A stretch of 30,000 nt of DNA from Prorocentrum cordatum. Taxonomy: Eukaryota > Sar > Dinophyceae > Prorocentrales > Prorocentraceae. The first letter of the stretch is position 1; each line of letters begins with the position of its first letter. The DNA is taken from positions 47,501 to 77,500 of the forward strand of contig CAUYUJ010000858.1 of assembly GCA_963575745.1 (NCBI GenBank), read 5' to 3'. Position numbers and translations under genes: made by a program. Under the pieces are notes generated by a model that searched no databases, was not told the origin of the DNA, and saw nothing but the letters and a program-made list of their open reading frames with translations. Positions 1 to 10,278 of this stretch are shown here, piece after piece.

Positions 1-15
1 ATCACCACCACCATC

Positions 16-49
<34 letters not shown>

Positions 50-79
50 TCATCATTATCAACAGCAGCAGCATCATCG

Positions 80-119
<40 letters not shown>

Positions 120-120
120 C
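1..120. repeat. (CAT/CAC)n microsatellite
   Basis: Nearly pure CAT and CAC trinucleotides, interrupted once by CAG repeats near 62-75. Confidence 0.95.
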
Positions 121-470
121 ATCCCTGCATGTGTCTCTTCTTCGTTGTTCCATCGCTCCCTCCTGATCCCCCCATCCTATTGCCTCTCTCCTCTCTAGAA
201 ACGTCGGCGGTAACGCTGGCGACGACGTCGGCAACGAGTTCTGGAGAGCTTTCGGCAGCTCCGAGGAGCGCTAGATTGTGGCTTCCAGACGGCTTCGGGC
301 CGCTTTGCCATCAAAGGCCGTCCGGGAAATCCGGATGTCATTGAACTGGGCTGCAAGGGACTCCAACTTGTCTTGGGAGATTTCAGGGGGGGTGCCAGGA
401 ATTGTCCCATTGGGCAAGAGGGTGTCGGAGGTTTTCGGGAGGCCTCGGAAGGGGGTCGCCATCTCGACGG
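121..470. other. No recognisable gene or element
   Basis: Mixed GC-rich sequence. Short frames are open on both strands, but none shows a family motif. Confidence 0.5.
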
Positions 471-477
471 CCACGTC

Positions 478-545
478 CCCCTCCTCCTCCTCCTCCTCCT
501 CCTCCTCCTCCTCCTCCTCCTCCTCCTCCGTATCCTCCTCCGTAT
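478..545. repeat. (CTC)n microsatellite
   Basis: About 50 bases of uninterrupted CTC, then CGTATCCTC variants. It creates false poly-Ser, poly-Pro and poly-Leu frames on one strand and poly-Glu and poly-Gly frames on the other. Confidence 0.95.
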
Positions 546-696
546 CCTGCCTGCTCATCCTCCGGGTTCCTCCCTGATCTTCCCTCTTCCCTGCGACTCT
601 GTCGGGCGGGAGGTGGGGCGCAGGGAGGAGAATTATTCCCCAATCAGAGCTTGCCTCTGTAGGGGTCCTAGCGGATTAAAGGGTTAGGTGAGGTTG

Positions 697-862
697 GTCG
701 CCGATTTCGGTGGCCGGGCCCGGGTGCCGGGGGGCCCGGGTGCCCGGCGGTGCCCGGTTGCCCGGGTGGCTGGTGAGCTGCGTGGCCGATTTCGGTGGCC
801 GGGCCTGGGTGCCCGGGTGCCTGGGTGCCCAGGGGTGCCCGGGTGCCCCGGGGTGCCCAATA
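697..862. repeat. GGTGCCCG-rich minisatellite with an 85-bp duplication
   Basis: CCGATTTCGGTGGCCGGGCC occurs at 701 and again at 786. Each copy is followed by GGTGCCCGG-type repeats. The second block grades into the TAGCCCTA array. Confidence 0.85.
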
Positions 863-1100
863 GCCCGAGAGCCCACTAGCCCAGTAGCCCTATAGCCCGA
901 TAACCGTATAGCCCTATAGCCCTGTAGCCCTATAGCCTTATATCCCTATAGCCCAAATAGCCTTATATCCCTATAGCCCTGTAGCCCCATAGCCCATATA
1001 GCTCTATAGCCCTATGGCCCTACAGGTCACAGTCCTATAGCCCTATAGCCCTATAGCCCGATAGCCCTATAGCCCTATAGCCCGATAGCCCTATAGCCCT
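863..1100. repeat. TAGCCCTA octamer satellite
   Basis: Roughly 25-30 imperfect copies of the 8-mer TAGCCCTA, with scattered variants such as TAGCCTTA and TAGCCCGA. Confidence 0.93.
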
Positions 1101-1154
1101 AAAATTATCCCAGCGCGACCCTACCTAGCAGTTGGAGCCCCTAGGAAAGCAGCA

Positions 1155-1627
1155 TAAGCTAAGCTAAGCTAAGCTAAGATAGCTAAGCTAAGCTCAGCTA
1201 AGCTAAGCTAAGCTGATATAAGCTAAGCTAAGCTAAGCTGCAGTAAGCCAAGCTAAGCTCAGCTAAGCTAATATGCGATAAGCTAAGCTAAGTTAAGCTA
1301 AGCTAAGTTAAGATATACTACGCTAAGCTAAGCTAAGCTAGGCTAAGCTAACTAGGCTAAGCTAAGCTAGGCTAAGCTGAGCTAAACTAAGCTAAGATGA
1401 GACAAGCAACGCTAAGCTAAGATAAGCTGAGCTAAGCTAAGCTAAGGTCAGCTAAGGTAAGCTAAGCTAGGCTAAGCTAGGCTAGACTAAGCTAAGCTAA
1501 GATCAGATAAGCTAACTAAGCTAAGCTAAGCTGAGCTAAGCTAAGCTAAGCTAAGCTGAGCTAAGCTGAGCTAAGCTAAGCTAAGCTGAGCTGATGTAAG
1601 GTAAGTTAAGCTAAGCTAAGCTAAGCT
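1155..1627. repeat. GCTAA pentamer satellite
   Basis: About 470 bp of AAGCTAAGCTAAGCT-type sequence with single-base variants (GCTGA, GCTAG, GTTAA) and a few insertions. Confidence 0.95.
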
Positions 1628-1864
1628 AGGGGAACCCAGGGGGCGCAACTGGGGGAACCGCGGGGCGGGGACTGGGGGAACCGCCCGGGGCGCTTTCCAC
1701 TGCCCGGCCCCTTTAAGCTAGAGAGTAAGAACCCTTCTAGGCAGAGCCTAGGTAGGGAAAAATATGATGGAGCTTTTCTCCGGTATCATATTAATAATGA
1801 TGAGAAGAAGACAAATCTGAATAAGAGGAGGAAGCATAATAACAAGCATAATAAGCAGAACATG
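1628..1864. other. Spacer between satellite and GGA tract
   Basis: GC-rich GGGGAACCG repeats (1628-1690), then AT-richer sequence. No gene seen. Confidence 0.5.
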
Positions 1865-1960
1865 CGGAGGAGGAGGAGGAGGAGGAGGAGGAAGAGGAGG
1901 AGGAGGAGGAGGAGGAGGAGGAGAAGAGGGGGGAGGGTGAGAAGGGGAAGTCGGGGAGAA
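1865..1960. repeat. (GGA)n microsatellite
   Basis: Purine-only GGA/GGAA tract, with pyrimidine on the other strand. Confidence 0.93.
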
Positions 1961-2399
1961 GGGAGAGGAGTCGGAAGGGAAGAACTGCTGGGATGGACTG
2001 GCTGAGGTACCACCGCAAAAGAACAAGTCGAGAAGCGCTCATCGACTCGTCTCGACCTCACAGCACCGCGAGCGTATACAAGAACGTGTCTACGAACTCG
2101 TCGAGGGCCCAGCTACGCCCAATCGATCACGGCGTGTCACGGCGTGCCAGTGGGCCCAGCTATCCCGCAGGCGCACGCACCCTCTCACGCACAGACAATC
2201 TCGGCAAGACTGGGAGAGGACCACGGGGCGGGGACAAGTAACGGGCCCCTGCCACGATGGAACTCTGAGCGTCGGATCGCTGAATTCCCCCAGGGACCAG
2301 CCTTCCACCCCGAGGCCTCTCCTGTGACGGCCCTCAGGCCCTGGCAGGAATGTCCCCGAGAGTTCACTTCCCTCGGGAGCCCGTCTGCGCCGAGGCGAG

Positions 2400-2632
2400 A
2401 CGAGGAGGAGGAGGAGGAGGAGGAGGAGGAGGAGGAGGAGGAGGAGGAGGAGGGGAAGGGAGGGGGACAAGGAGGAAGAGGAGGAGGAGGACGACGAGGA
2501 GGAGGGGGACGACGAGGAGGGGGAGGACGAGGAGGACGAGGAGGAGGAGGACGAGGAGGACAGGAAGGGGAGGACGGCGAGGAGGGGCGAGAGGAGGAGG
2601 AGGAGGAGGAGGAGGAGGAGGACTCCGCTTGC
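2400..2632. repeat. GGA/GAC polypurine tract
   Basis: About 230 bp of GAGGAGGAG with GACGA interruptions. It is open in most frames through composition, not selection. Confidence 0.93.
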
Positions 2633-2825
2633 TCCGTGGCGACCCCGCTTCGCGGCGACACCCCCCAAGACTGATAGGTGGCCCGAGACCGTGCCGGGCC
2701 GGGCGCCGCCTGGGACGCCGGAGCGCCGCCGCCGGCGGGCGCCGCCGGGGGCTCCGACTCGAGGGGAGCCGCCCTGCGCGGCTGGAAGCGGCGCTCGGGG
2801 CGGAGGCGCCTCGTGCCGCATCGCT

Positions 2826-2861
2826 GACGGGGATGGGTCGGGGGCGCTAGAGGAAAGAGAA
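2826..2861 (+). pseudogene. Lone EF-hand loop, possible microexon or gene relic
   Basis: The plus strand reads RIADGDGSGALEERE, containing a 12-residue loop with Asp at positions 1 and 3, Ser at 5, Gly at 6, Leu at 8 and Glu at 12. Its last codons overlap the left arm of a fold-back element. GAG|GAAAGA at 2852/2853 would be a GA donor like those in the minus-strand gene. No matching neighbouring exons were found on this strand, so it may be a relic, a single exon of a gene extending elsewhere, or chance. Confidence 0.3.
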
Positions 2862-3006
2862 CTATGCACATACACCGATTCTGGCCAGGCCAACCCTGAG
2901 CCCAGGATCGGTGCATACGCCCTCCTACCTTGGCCAGGAAGGCATATACACCGATCCTGGGTCAAGCATGGGCCTTGCCAGGATCGGTGCATGTGCATAG
3001 TTCTCT
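2856..3006. mobile_element. Fold-back element 1 (TIR AGAGAACTATGCACAT)
   Basis: The ends are inverted copies over about 30 bp with two mismatches (AGAGAACTATGCACAT at 2856, its complement ending at 3006). A second inverted pair inside (CAGGATCGGTGCATA and complement) would give a nested hairpin. It is MITE-like with no coding capacity. Confidence 0.8.
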
Positions 3007-3018
3007 TCGCCCGAGGCG

Positions 3019-3193
3019 CGCCAACATGGATCAGCGATCCGTGGACTTGGCGCGCGGTCGCCAAGTCCATGGATCGGGGCAGGTGCCCTCCCCAGAAGGC
3101 GGCCGGTGCCGCCTCGCTCGGCGGCGGGACTCCGCGATGTCCCATGGAGACGGGGCCCGTCGCTGATCCACGCCCCCTTGATCCATGTTGGCG
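3019..3193. mobile_element. Fold-back element 2 (TIR CGCCAACATGGATCA)
   Basis: CGCCAACATGGATCA at 3019 is matched by TGATCCATGTTGGCG ending at 3193. An inner inverted pair (TGGACTTGGCG and CGCCAAGTCCA) lies at 3041-3071. It sits only 12 bp after element 1. Confidence 0.78.
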
Positions 3194-3210
3194 ATCGCCT
3201 GAACAGCTTC

Positions 3211-3369
3211 GGCGGCGAGCGAGGGGGAAGAGTGAGAAGGAGGAAGCTCAGAAGCGCACCAGCTTCTGAGACGTTTTCTGTGTCGTCGGGGCAGGGTTCG
3301 AGAACTCCTCAGAAGGCCGAGACTCAGGAGAAGGCGCGCCCCTTCCACTTCCCCTCCGAGCTCGCCGCC
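3211..3369. mobile_element. Fold-back element 3 (TIR GGCGGCGAGC)
   Basis: GGCGGCGAGCGAGGGGGAAG starts it and CTTCCCCTCCGAGCTCGCCGCC-like sequence ends it. Internal CTCAGAAG/CTTCTGAG palindromes match the element at 7785-7972, so this is one family. Confidence 0.75.
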
Positions 3370-3372
3370 GGC

Positions 3373-3445
3373 ATATCCAGATCCACCGCCTGGGGAACCG
3401 ACGTCGTGACGTCCTGGGATCCCAGCGGGCAGTGGATCTGGATAT
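3373..3445. mobile_element. Short fold-back element 4
   Basis: ATATCCAGATCCAC at the left is perfectly inverted at the right (GTGGATCTGGATAT). A further weaker inverted pair (TGCATCCATATCCAC... and ...GTGGCTATGCA) lies at 3468-3533. Confidence 0.7.
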
Positions 3446-3577
3446 ATTTTGGCCCCGTGAGGGCCGAATGCATCCATATCCACCGCCAGCCGAGGTCCGA
3501 GAAGATCGATCCCCCAAGCAGTGGCTATGCATACACTCCCGCCTCGGATTTCTCGCGCCGAAAAGAATCCGCGACAC

Positions 3578-3886
<309 letters not shown>

Positions 3887-4028
3887 CTTCAGGGTCGGTG
3901 GCGCTGGCCGTAAAGCCTTCGCAATACACGACTGGACGCGAAGAGAGCGACCCACGGAAGCACCAAGCACGCTGAGAGCGGACACGATGCATCTCCCTCC
4001 CGTGGCGCTGCCGGGCCCTGTTTGGTGT

Positions 4029-4130
4029 AAAGGGGTGTGGCTCCAAAGCTGGACTTGGCGAGGCTGTCTACCGTGGATGGCACCGTCGTTTCCACGATGG
4101 GCATCCCACCCATTCATGCCACACCCCTTT
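4029..4130. mobile_element. Short TIR element (AAAGGGGTGTGGC)
   Basis: A perfect 13-bp inverted pair, AAAGGGGTGTGGC at 4029 and GCCACACCCCTTT ending at 4130. An inner inverted pair (ACCGTGGATGGC... and ...CCACGAT) is present. About 100 bp long, non-coding. Confidence 0.65.
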
Positions 4131-4319
4131 CCAACCTCCAGAACCGTGCAAAGTCAGGACGCCCACGCCTGACGCACCGGCGCGCCCAAGCCCCCCGGGG
4201 AGGATCCGGCGGTGGCGAGCGTGTCTTGGGACCTGGGGCCCGCGCTGTGGCAAGAAGAGAACGGCGTCGGGGGTCCGGGTGTCGCGCCCCGCTCTGGACC
4301 CAGCCGCCGAGGCCCGGGG

Positions 4320-4990
4320 ACGAGGAGGAGGAGGGGCAGGGGCAGGGCGGAGGCAGGGAGGCGGCCAAGGGTGAAGAGAAGGCGAACGGGTGGAGGGTGG
4401 AGGGGTGGAGGGAGGAGAGAAACGAGGAGGGAGAAGGCGAGGGGGAGACGGAGGACAAGGAGGGTGAAGACGACCGCGGAAGGCGAGGAGGGTGAAGGAG
4501 AGGGAGAGAGGAAGGCGAGAGGGAGCAGGAGGAGGTGAAGGAGGAAGAGGACGAGGGAGAGCAGGAAGACGAAACCAGGAACAACACATAAGTGGAACAG
4601 CAAGGATGAAAATAAAGAGGAGACGGAGGAGGCAAGAGGAAGGGGCAAGAGGGGGCGGAAAGCGAGGAGGAGAAGGAGGTGGAAGAGAGGAGGAACCAGG
4701 GGGAGGATGAGGAGGAGGAGGAGGAGGAGGAGGAGGAGGAGGAGCATGAGGAGGAGGGGAGAGGGAGGAGGAGCACCCAAGATAGAGCGAGGGTCGACAC
4801 TGGCCACAGAGAGAAGGGCGGACAAGAGCAAGAACAAACAAAAGCCCGTCCAGGGGCAAGATAACGCAATTCATTACCTTCAAGCGGAGGAGGCGGGAGA
4901 GGGAGGTTGGAGCAGCATAGGGGGGCAGAGGAGGAGAAGGAGGAAGGCGAACGAGGCGAGGGAAGAGAGGCGAGAGAAGGATCCAGATGT
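4320..4990. repeat. Purine-rich GGA/GAA tract
   Basis: About 670 bp strongly biased to G and A on the plus strand, with short pure GGA runs at 4706-4745. Long open frames on both strands are compositional. Confidence 0.85.
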
Positions 4991-5880
4991 TCGGGGATGG
5001 ACAGACCTCCCTTTAGTAAAACGTGGTTTAGTGAAAACGACTTCGGGCCCAAACCTGGCGGGCGCAAGCCTGGAAAATAACGGCCACGGCGCCCTCTCGA
5101 AAACCGAAAACGGACAATTCACTAATCGACGTGTCACTGTTGGGGTTTCTGTCCACCCCCGAGATGCGGCCGAAACTGGCGCGCCGAAGACTAGAGCTCG
5201 GCAGACAGTTCGGACAGCACGCGTACATAATGACGTACACGATGCCTTCTGCATGTGATGCGCCGGGGGCGCTGGGGTTCGTGGTGTGCCGTGTCTGACT
5301 CCGATGCGGCGGCGTCAAGGGCTTGTTAGAGAGGAGACTCGGGAGCACTGGGTGGTGCGCTGGAGACGGGAGCAATGAAGTTGAAGAAATTTCACTCGGA
5401 GAGGGTGGCGTGGAGCACGCCGTGCATTGGAGACGGACGGTGCTGAGTGATGGCGTTGGAGACGGAGGCGTAGAGTAGAACGTTACGGCACAGTTGCAAT
5501 TGGGGGAGGGCGGCGTGGAATCCAGTCGAATAATGGCTCAGAATCACCTTCTCCGCTGAACGAGCCCCGAAGGAGAATGACCCGGAGGAGAAAGGGACGC
5601 GGAGGAAACACATGTGTTAGTAGAGGCAGGATGAGGACGGCGAGGCAGACGAGGAGGATGGGCACATAGTACGCCAACAAGAAGTTTCTGTTCTACAGAT
5701 CTTGCGACGGGAGCGGCCTGACCACAAACTTCCTCTCCAGCGACGGGCCTGGCCAAACCTTTTAGCTCAGCCCCAACACATCGGCAAACCCTGCTGGCCA
5801 ACGCCGTGCATGCCAACCTTGGATACGGTTCCTGTGTACATTGAACATTCGGTTTTTGTCGAAAGTGTATCGAATGTGCG
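4991..5880. other. No recognisable gene or element
   Basis: Mixed sequence with GGAGACGG(C/A)G-type short repeats at about 5340-5470. No coding signal that I can support. Confidence 0.45.
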
Positions 5881-6430
5881 ACGGGCGGGTCGGACTCTGA
5901 CAGGCTGGGTCGGGCGGGGCATGAGATCGGGCGGGCGTCCAAGCAAACGATCGGGCAGAACCTGGTTGGTGGGTCGGGCGGGTGGGTCGGACGGGTCGGG
6001 CGCAAAGGCCAGTCGGCTGGGCGGGTCGGGCGGGCGAAACATGACAGGCGGGTCGGGGAGGCGTGCCCTCACGGGCGGGTCGGAAACTCCGAACAGGCAG
6101 TGCCGGGCGGGGCATGATAGCGGGCGGGCGGGCATTCAAACAAGCGAGCGGGCAGACCCCAGCGGCCAGGCGGGTCGGTGGGGGGGTCGGAGGGTCGGGT
6201 CCGGCAGGCTGACCCTAACGGGCGGGTCGGCTGAGCGGGTCGGGCGGGCGAACCCGCACGAGCGGGTCGGGAAGGCGGGCCCTCGCGGGCGGGCCCTCGC
6301 GGGCGGGCCAGGCGGGCGGAATGCTAAGCCCGGCGGACGGGCTCTCACGCAAGCGAGCAGGTGGATCCTGCCGGGCCTGGCGGGCGGACCCCAACGGGCG
6401 GAGCGGGCGGGTGGACCCGAGAAGAGGGGG
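5880..6430. repeat. GGGTCGGGCGGGC minisatellite
   Basis: Degenerate short-period G-rich repeat with many GGGCGGGTCGG runs. The lack of stops gives long Gly/Arg or Pro/Ala frames. G-runs on one strand could form quadruplex DNA. Confidence 0.88.
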
Positions 6431-7695
6431 GGCGCCCGCTTTTCAAGATCGAGGGATCGCCCGAGACTTCGTCAGGCTTCGCGACCACGCAGCGCGTAAC
6501 TTCTGGCAGTTGCACTGATGGAGGATCGCCTCTTCTACGAATCGTGCTGCAGCGCCGAGCACGTCACCTTCAAAACTTCGACGAGCTAGGTGGAGTTGTG
6601 AGGCCGAACGTTTTGTGGCAACCGTGAACCCTACCCCGCAGGTCAGATGTTTGAAACGTCGGCCAGGGTTCAGAATCCCAGGGAACCCCAGCGGGGATGC
6701 CCGATAGCCCAACGTCGAGTAGACCCGCAGGGGTAGTCACTCTGCTACCACAAGGAGCGCTGAATAAGGAACGAAAGGGTTTCCCTGGCCACAGCGAGCC
6801 TCGGCCACGAAAAGGCTCCTCCAACCCAAACAAGAGAAACGGCCCGAAAACACGAGCCCCTCCTGAACCAAAAGTGGTCCTCAATTCAGCGTCTTCGCTG
6901 TAGGGCTCGCCATTGGCCGCGAACTGTTGCCGTCAAGGCTGACGCGCATGTTTGCCAGACGGGCAGAGCTCTCACCACGCAGGCGCACGAGGCCCTCGCC
7001 TGTCCGGCGCGTGCTCGCTGGGATGAGGGGAGGCGAGATGCACTTCCTGACGAGGAGGGCCTGGGACGGGAGGGTGCAGCACAGCAACGTCGGCCCTTGA
7101 CCTGCCCTGGGGAACATCGGGAATCTCCGGGAGCCCGCGGACCTGGAGAACGCGCCGGGCGCCGCGGCCGCGCCAGAGCGTCCCCGGCGCGCGCTCGGAG
7201 CGCCCCGCAGCGCTGACCTCACTGACCCCTTTCGCTGAGGGCTTACGTGAGGACTTCTGCTGCCCCCCAGGCTCGCGCTGGAACTTCCACGATTTCTTCA
7301 GATTTACCTTCATATCCCTGGACTTACGTGTATGTGCCTGAGCTTACGTGATGTTGATTTGGATTTACCTCGGATTACAGCAGGAGTTCGACCACAAGAA
7401 ACTTTCCGCAAGAAACCCAACCCTGAGACCCCAGGACATTTATTGGTCATTGGTGTGGGAACGTCACGCTTTCCATAGCAAAGCCATCGAAACCCAAGAA
7501 ACGCAGGGCACCCTGGAGGCCAGCAGGGTGTTTCTTGGCATGGGTTCCCACTGCGGCCAGTTTGATCCCCACATGTCGGTCGGAGAAGAGTCGTCAAGCC
7601 GTCAAGGACCTTTCTCTCCTGGAGAGGGGGCGGCACCTCCGACCAAGGTCCGGGGCCACAGCGCGAGGCGACGGAGGGCGGCTCCGGGGTGGCGA
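6431..7695. other. Region downstream of the EF-hand gene, one dispersed repeat
   Basis: No exon recognised. Positions 6790-6900 (CGAGCCTCGGCCACGAA...CAGCGTCT) are similar to 20606-20718. The minus-strand 3' UTR of the EF-hand gene presumably lies just below 7696. Confidence 0.5.
6790..6900 (+). repeat. Dispersed repeat, copy 1
   Basis: Shares CGAGCCTCGGCCACGAA, GGAACGGCCC-like and CTCAGCGTCT blocks in order with 20606-20718, same orientation. Confidence 0.7.
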
Positions 7696-7779
7696 TCAGA
7701 GCTCGTAGTGCTTCGCCCACTCTGCCAAGTGCTCGTGGGCGCCAGAGCCCGCGAGCTGCTCCCGCGCCGCCCCGAGCTC
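7696..7779 (-). CDS. Exon 7: C-terminal exon ending HYEL-stop
   Basis: Encodes 27 residues, from EELGAAREQ counting the preceding Glu, through GSGAHEHLAEWAKHYEL, then TGA. The first codon supplies Glu-12 of EF loop 6. The sequence fits the C-terminal helix and (K/H)xEL tail of CREC proteins; HYEL is a plausible ER-retrieval variant. The acceptor is CCAAGAG|GAGCTC, about 5.4 kb from exon 6. Linking it to this gene rests on restored EF loop, reading phase, same strand, the shared GAGGAGC repeat at both borders, and the expected tail. No polyadenylation signal was identified downstream. Confidence 0.82.
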   Translation of the reverse strand, partial: ELGAAREQLAGSGAHEHLAEWAKHYEL

Positions 7780-10233
7780 CTCTTGGCGGCGAGCCAGGGG
7801 GGAAGTGAGAAAGAGAAGTCCTTCTCAGAAGGCGTGGAAGTCCCCGGCCTTCTGAGAAGTTTTCTAAGCCTTCCCCGAAGACACAAAAAATCTTCTCAGA
7901 AGGCGCGAGGGCTTCTGAGAAATCCCGCCGCCTTCTGAGCTCCTTCTCACTTCTCCCCCTCGCTCGCCGCCGATCCTCCAGTCCGAGGGGTCTCCGCAGG
8001 AGGCACCCGGACACCACCACCTAGATGCTCGCTCCCCACGAATCTGACATCGCACGTGCAGTGCCAGGGGTGGGGGCCCGTCTTCCCATCCCACCGTCAT
8101 GGGGGGAGGCGAAGTCCCTGAAGTCGGAGCGGGGTGTGCTCGAGTGGGCATCTTCGCCGGCTCAAAATCACAAGTGGCACAATAGTCTCATCGTTCATCT
8201 TATCATTAACTTCATTCCATGCGTAGCATGCTCTCCCCTAATGGACAGTGAACGACACTCAGTCCCCTGCTGGTCGACCTGTGCTGCCATCATAGGCAAC
8301 CAGAGGGGCCATCATAGGGACCTCGCACCCAATACGAAGCCACCAGAAAAGGCTCTTTTTTGACAATAAGGACCATCACAGGCCTTCGCGTTCAATGCCT
8401 TACCCATGAGAGCCGCCATGAGGCCTCACACTTCCTGCAGCTTCCATCATATATGTAGGGGCGCGGGGGCAAGTCCTGCCAAACCTCACGCCAACGATTT
8501 CAGCGACGACGACGACGACGACCGCGACTGTGACTACCAGTGCGAGTGGACGCAGCAACGCGAGTGCGTGGGGTTGCGTCCGGGGGTCCGTGCTACCTCT
8601 TAAAGGGCTTCCCGTGGAGATAGGAGCGAGGTGTTCGACGTGGGCGTGACGCCGCGAGGTGGCGCCAGGTGCGGCGTGACTCCCCGCCTGTGGACCGCCC
8701 GCTCCTTTTATCGTGGGATATCTCATGCCTGGGCTGGGACGGTGGTTCTAATTTCTCTCAATGTTTTTTTTCAAGTATCCTTCTTCCCCCCCGCCGGTGA
8801 GGACCATCGTATGTCTTACCAGTGAGGACCGCAATTAGGCCTGACACCTTCCGCAGCTTCCATCATAGGGGCTGCGGGGGCAAATCCCAACGATCCTAGC
8901 ACCGACGACGGACGTCGATGACTACGACGTCGGCGACGACGACGACGACGACCACGACTCGGACTACCAGTACGTGCGGGCGTAGCTGCGCGAGTGTGGT
9001 GGTATACGTACGTAGGACTTGTGCTACCTCTCAAAGGGCTGCCTCGGGTGCATAGGAGCGAGGTGTTCGACGGGGGCGTGACTCAGCGAGGTGGCGGCTG
9101 GTGCGGCGTGACTCCCCGCCTGTGGACCGCCCGCTCCTTTTGATAGTGAGTTCTCTCTTGCTTGGGTTTGGACGGTGGCTTTAGTTTCTCTCACTGTCCT
9201 TTTCAGGTATTTTTCTTCCCCCCCCCCAACGGTGAGGATCATTATATGCCCTACCAGTGAGGACCACCATGAGGCCCCACACCCTCCGCGGCTCCCATGC
9301 AGTGCTGGGGGTGGCGGCTCGTCTTCCCATCCCACCGTTATAAAGGGATGCGACGTCCCTGAAGACGGGACGGGGTGGGCACGAGTGGGCATCGTAGCCA
9401 GCTCAAAATCTAAAGAGGCATCAAAGCCTCATCGTTCATCTTATCATTGACTTTATTCCATGCGTAGTATGCTCTCCCCTCGCGTCGAGAGCAGAACCAC
9501 GAGGGAAAATGTGTCGCTATTCGGGGTCCCTGGGGGCAATTACTGTGCCTCGAGACGAATCTCGGGTTGGGAGGGGGTACGGGTTCATGTGTTTTTTTCC
9601 AATGCTCCCCGACCCCCCCCCACTGGAAATGGAGGGGGCAAATTGAAGCCTTCGGGTTGGGTTGGGGTGATTTGGTGCGTGGTGGGGGGAGGAGTCGCCC
9701 GCGCTATGGAGAACATGCGGCGTCGCTGGTCTGGGTCTGGAGACCCTCCTGGAGCTGCCGCCACTGCTCGGGTGTTGCCAGAGGTGCCCCCACGGCCCAA
9801 GGCCCCCCCCCCCCCCCCAGGACTTCCAGGGAGGCCCCCACGGCCTCCAGAGCACCCCTCGCGAGGCTCGCGGGGGCCCCGGGGGCGCCGAGCTCGAGCG
9901 ACAAGCGGGGGGGGGGCACCTTGGGCCAGGGGCACCTCCAGCAGCCCCCGAAATCGAGGGGGGGCGACATCTCGCCATCGCTCGGACGTCCAGTTCCTGT
10001 GTGCTTTGTCGTTCTCGCGCGTGGTTGCTTCGCCAATTGATCAAGGATGCTCCTCGAGGGTCCTCGCCGAAGGAAAAATGCCGATTCTGTTTATAATATA
10101 TGTTGCAACTTGTTGCTAGGGAAACGGAGGGCCTACTGAGCAAGGCTTGCTGAAACCTGGAGTCTTGGCAGGCCCGATTCGCCGGGAAACGCTTGGCTAA
10201 CATACACGAGGCTCCTTCGGAGCCTGAAGCATA

Positions 10234-10278
<45 letters not shown>

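Noticed and set aside
2090-3145. A 351-residue minus-strand open frame with poly-Leu and poly-Ser
   Set aside because: It crosses a GGA microsatellite and several fold-back elements. The open frame reflects repeat composition.
5702-6499. Gly/Arg-rich open frame of 265 residues on the plus strand
   Set aside because: It coincides with the GGGTCGGGCGGGC minisatellite and has no domain.
8490-8530. Asp-rich DDDDDDRDCD sequence resembling an acidic or EF-hand segment
   Set aside because: It is a GAC repeat within a tandemly duplicated intron segment and lacks the spacing of a Ca2+-binding loop.
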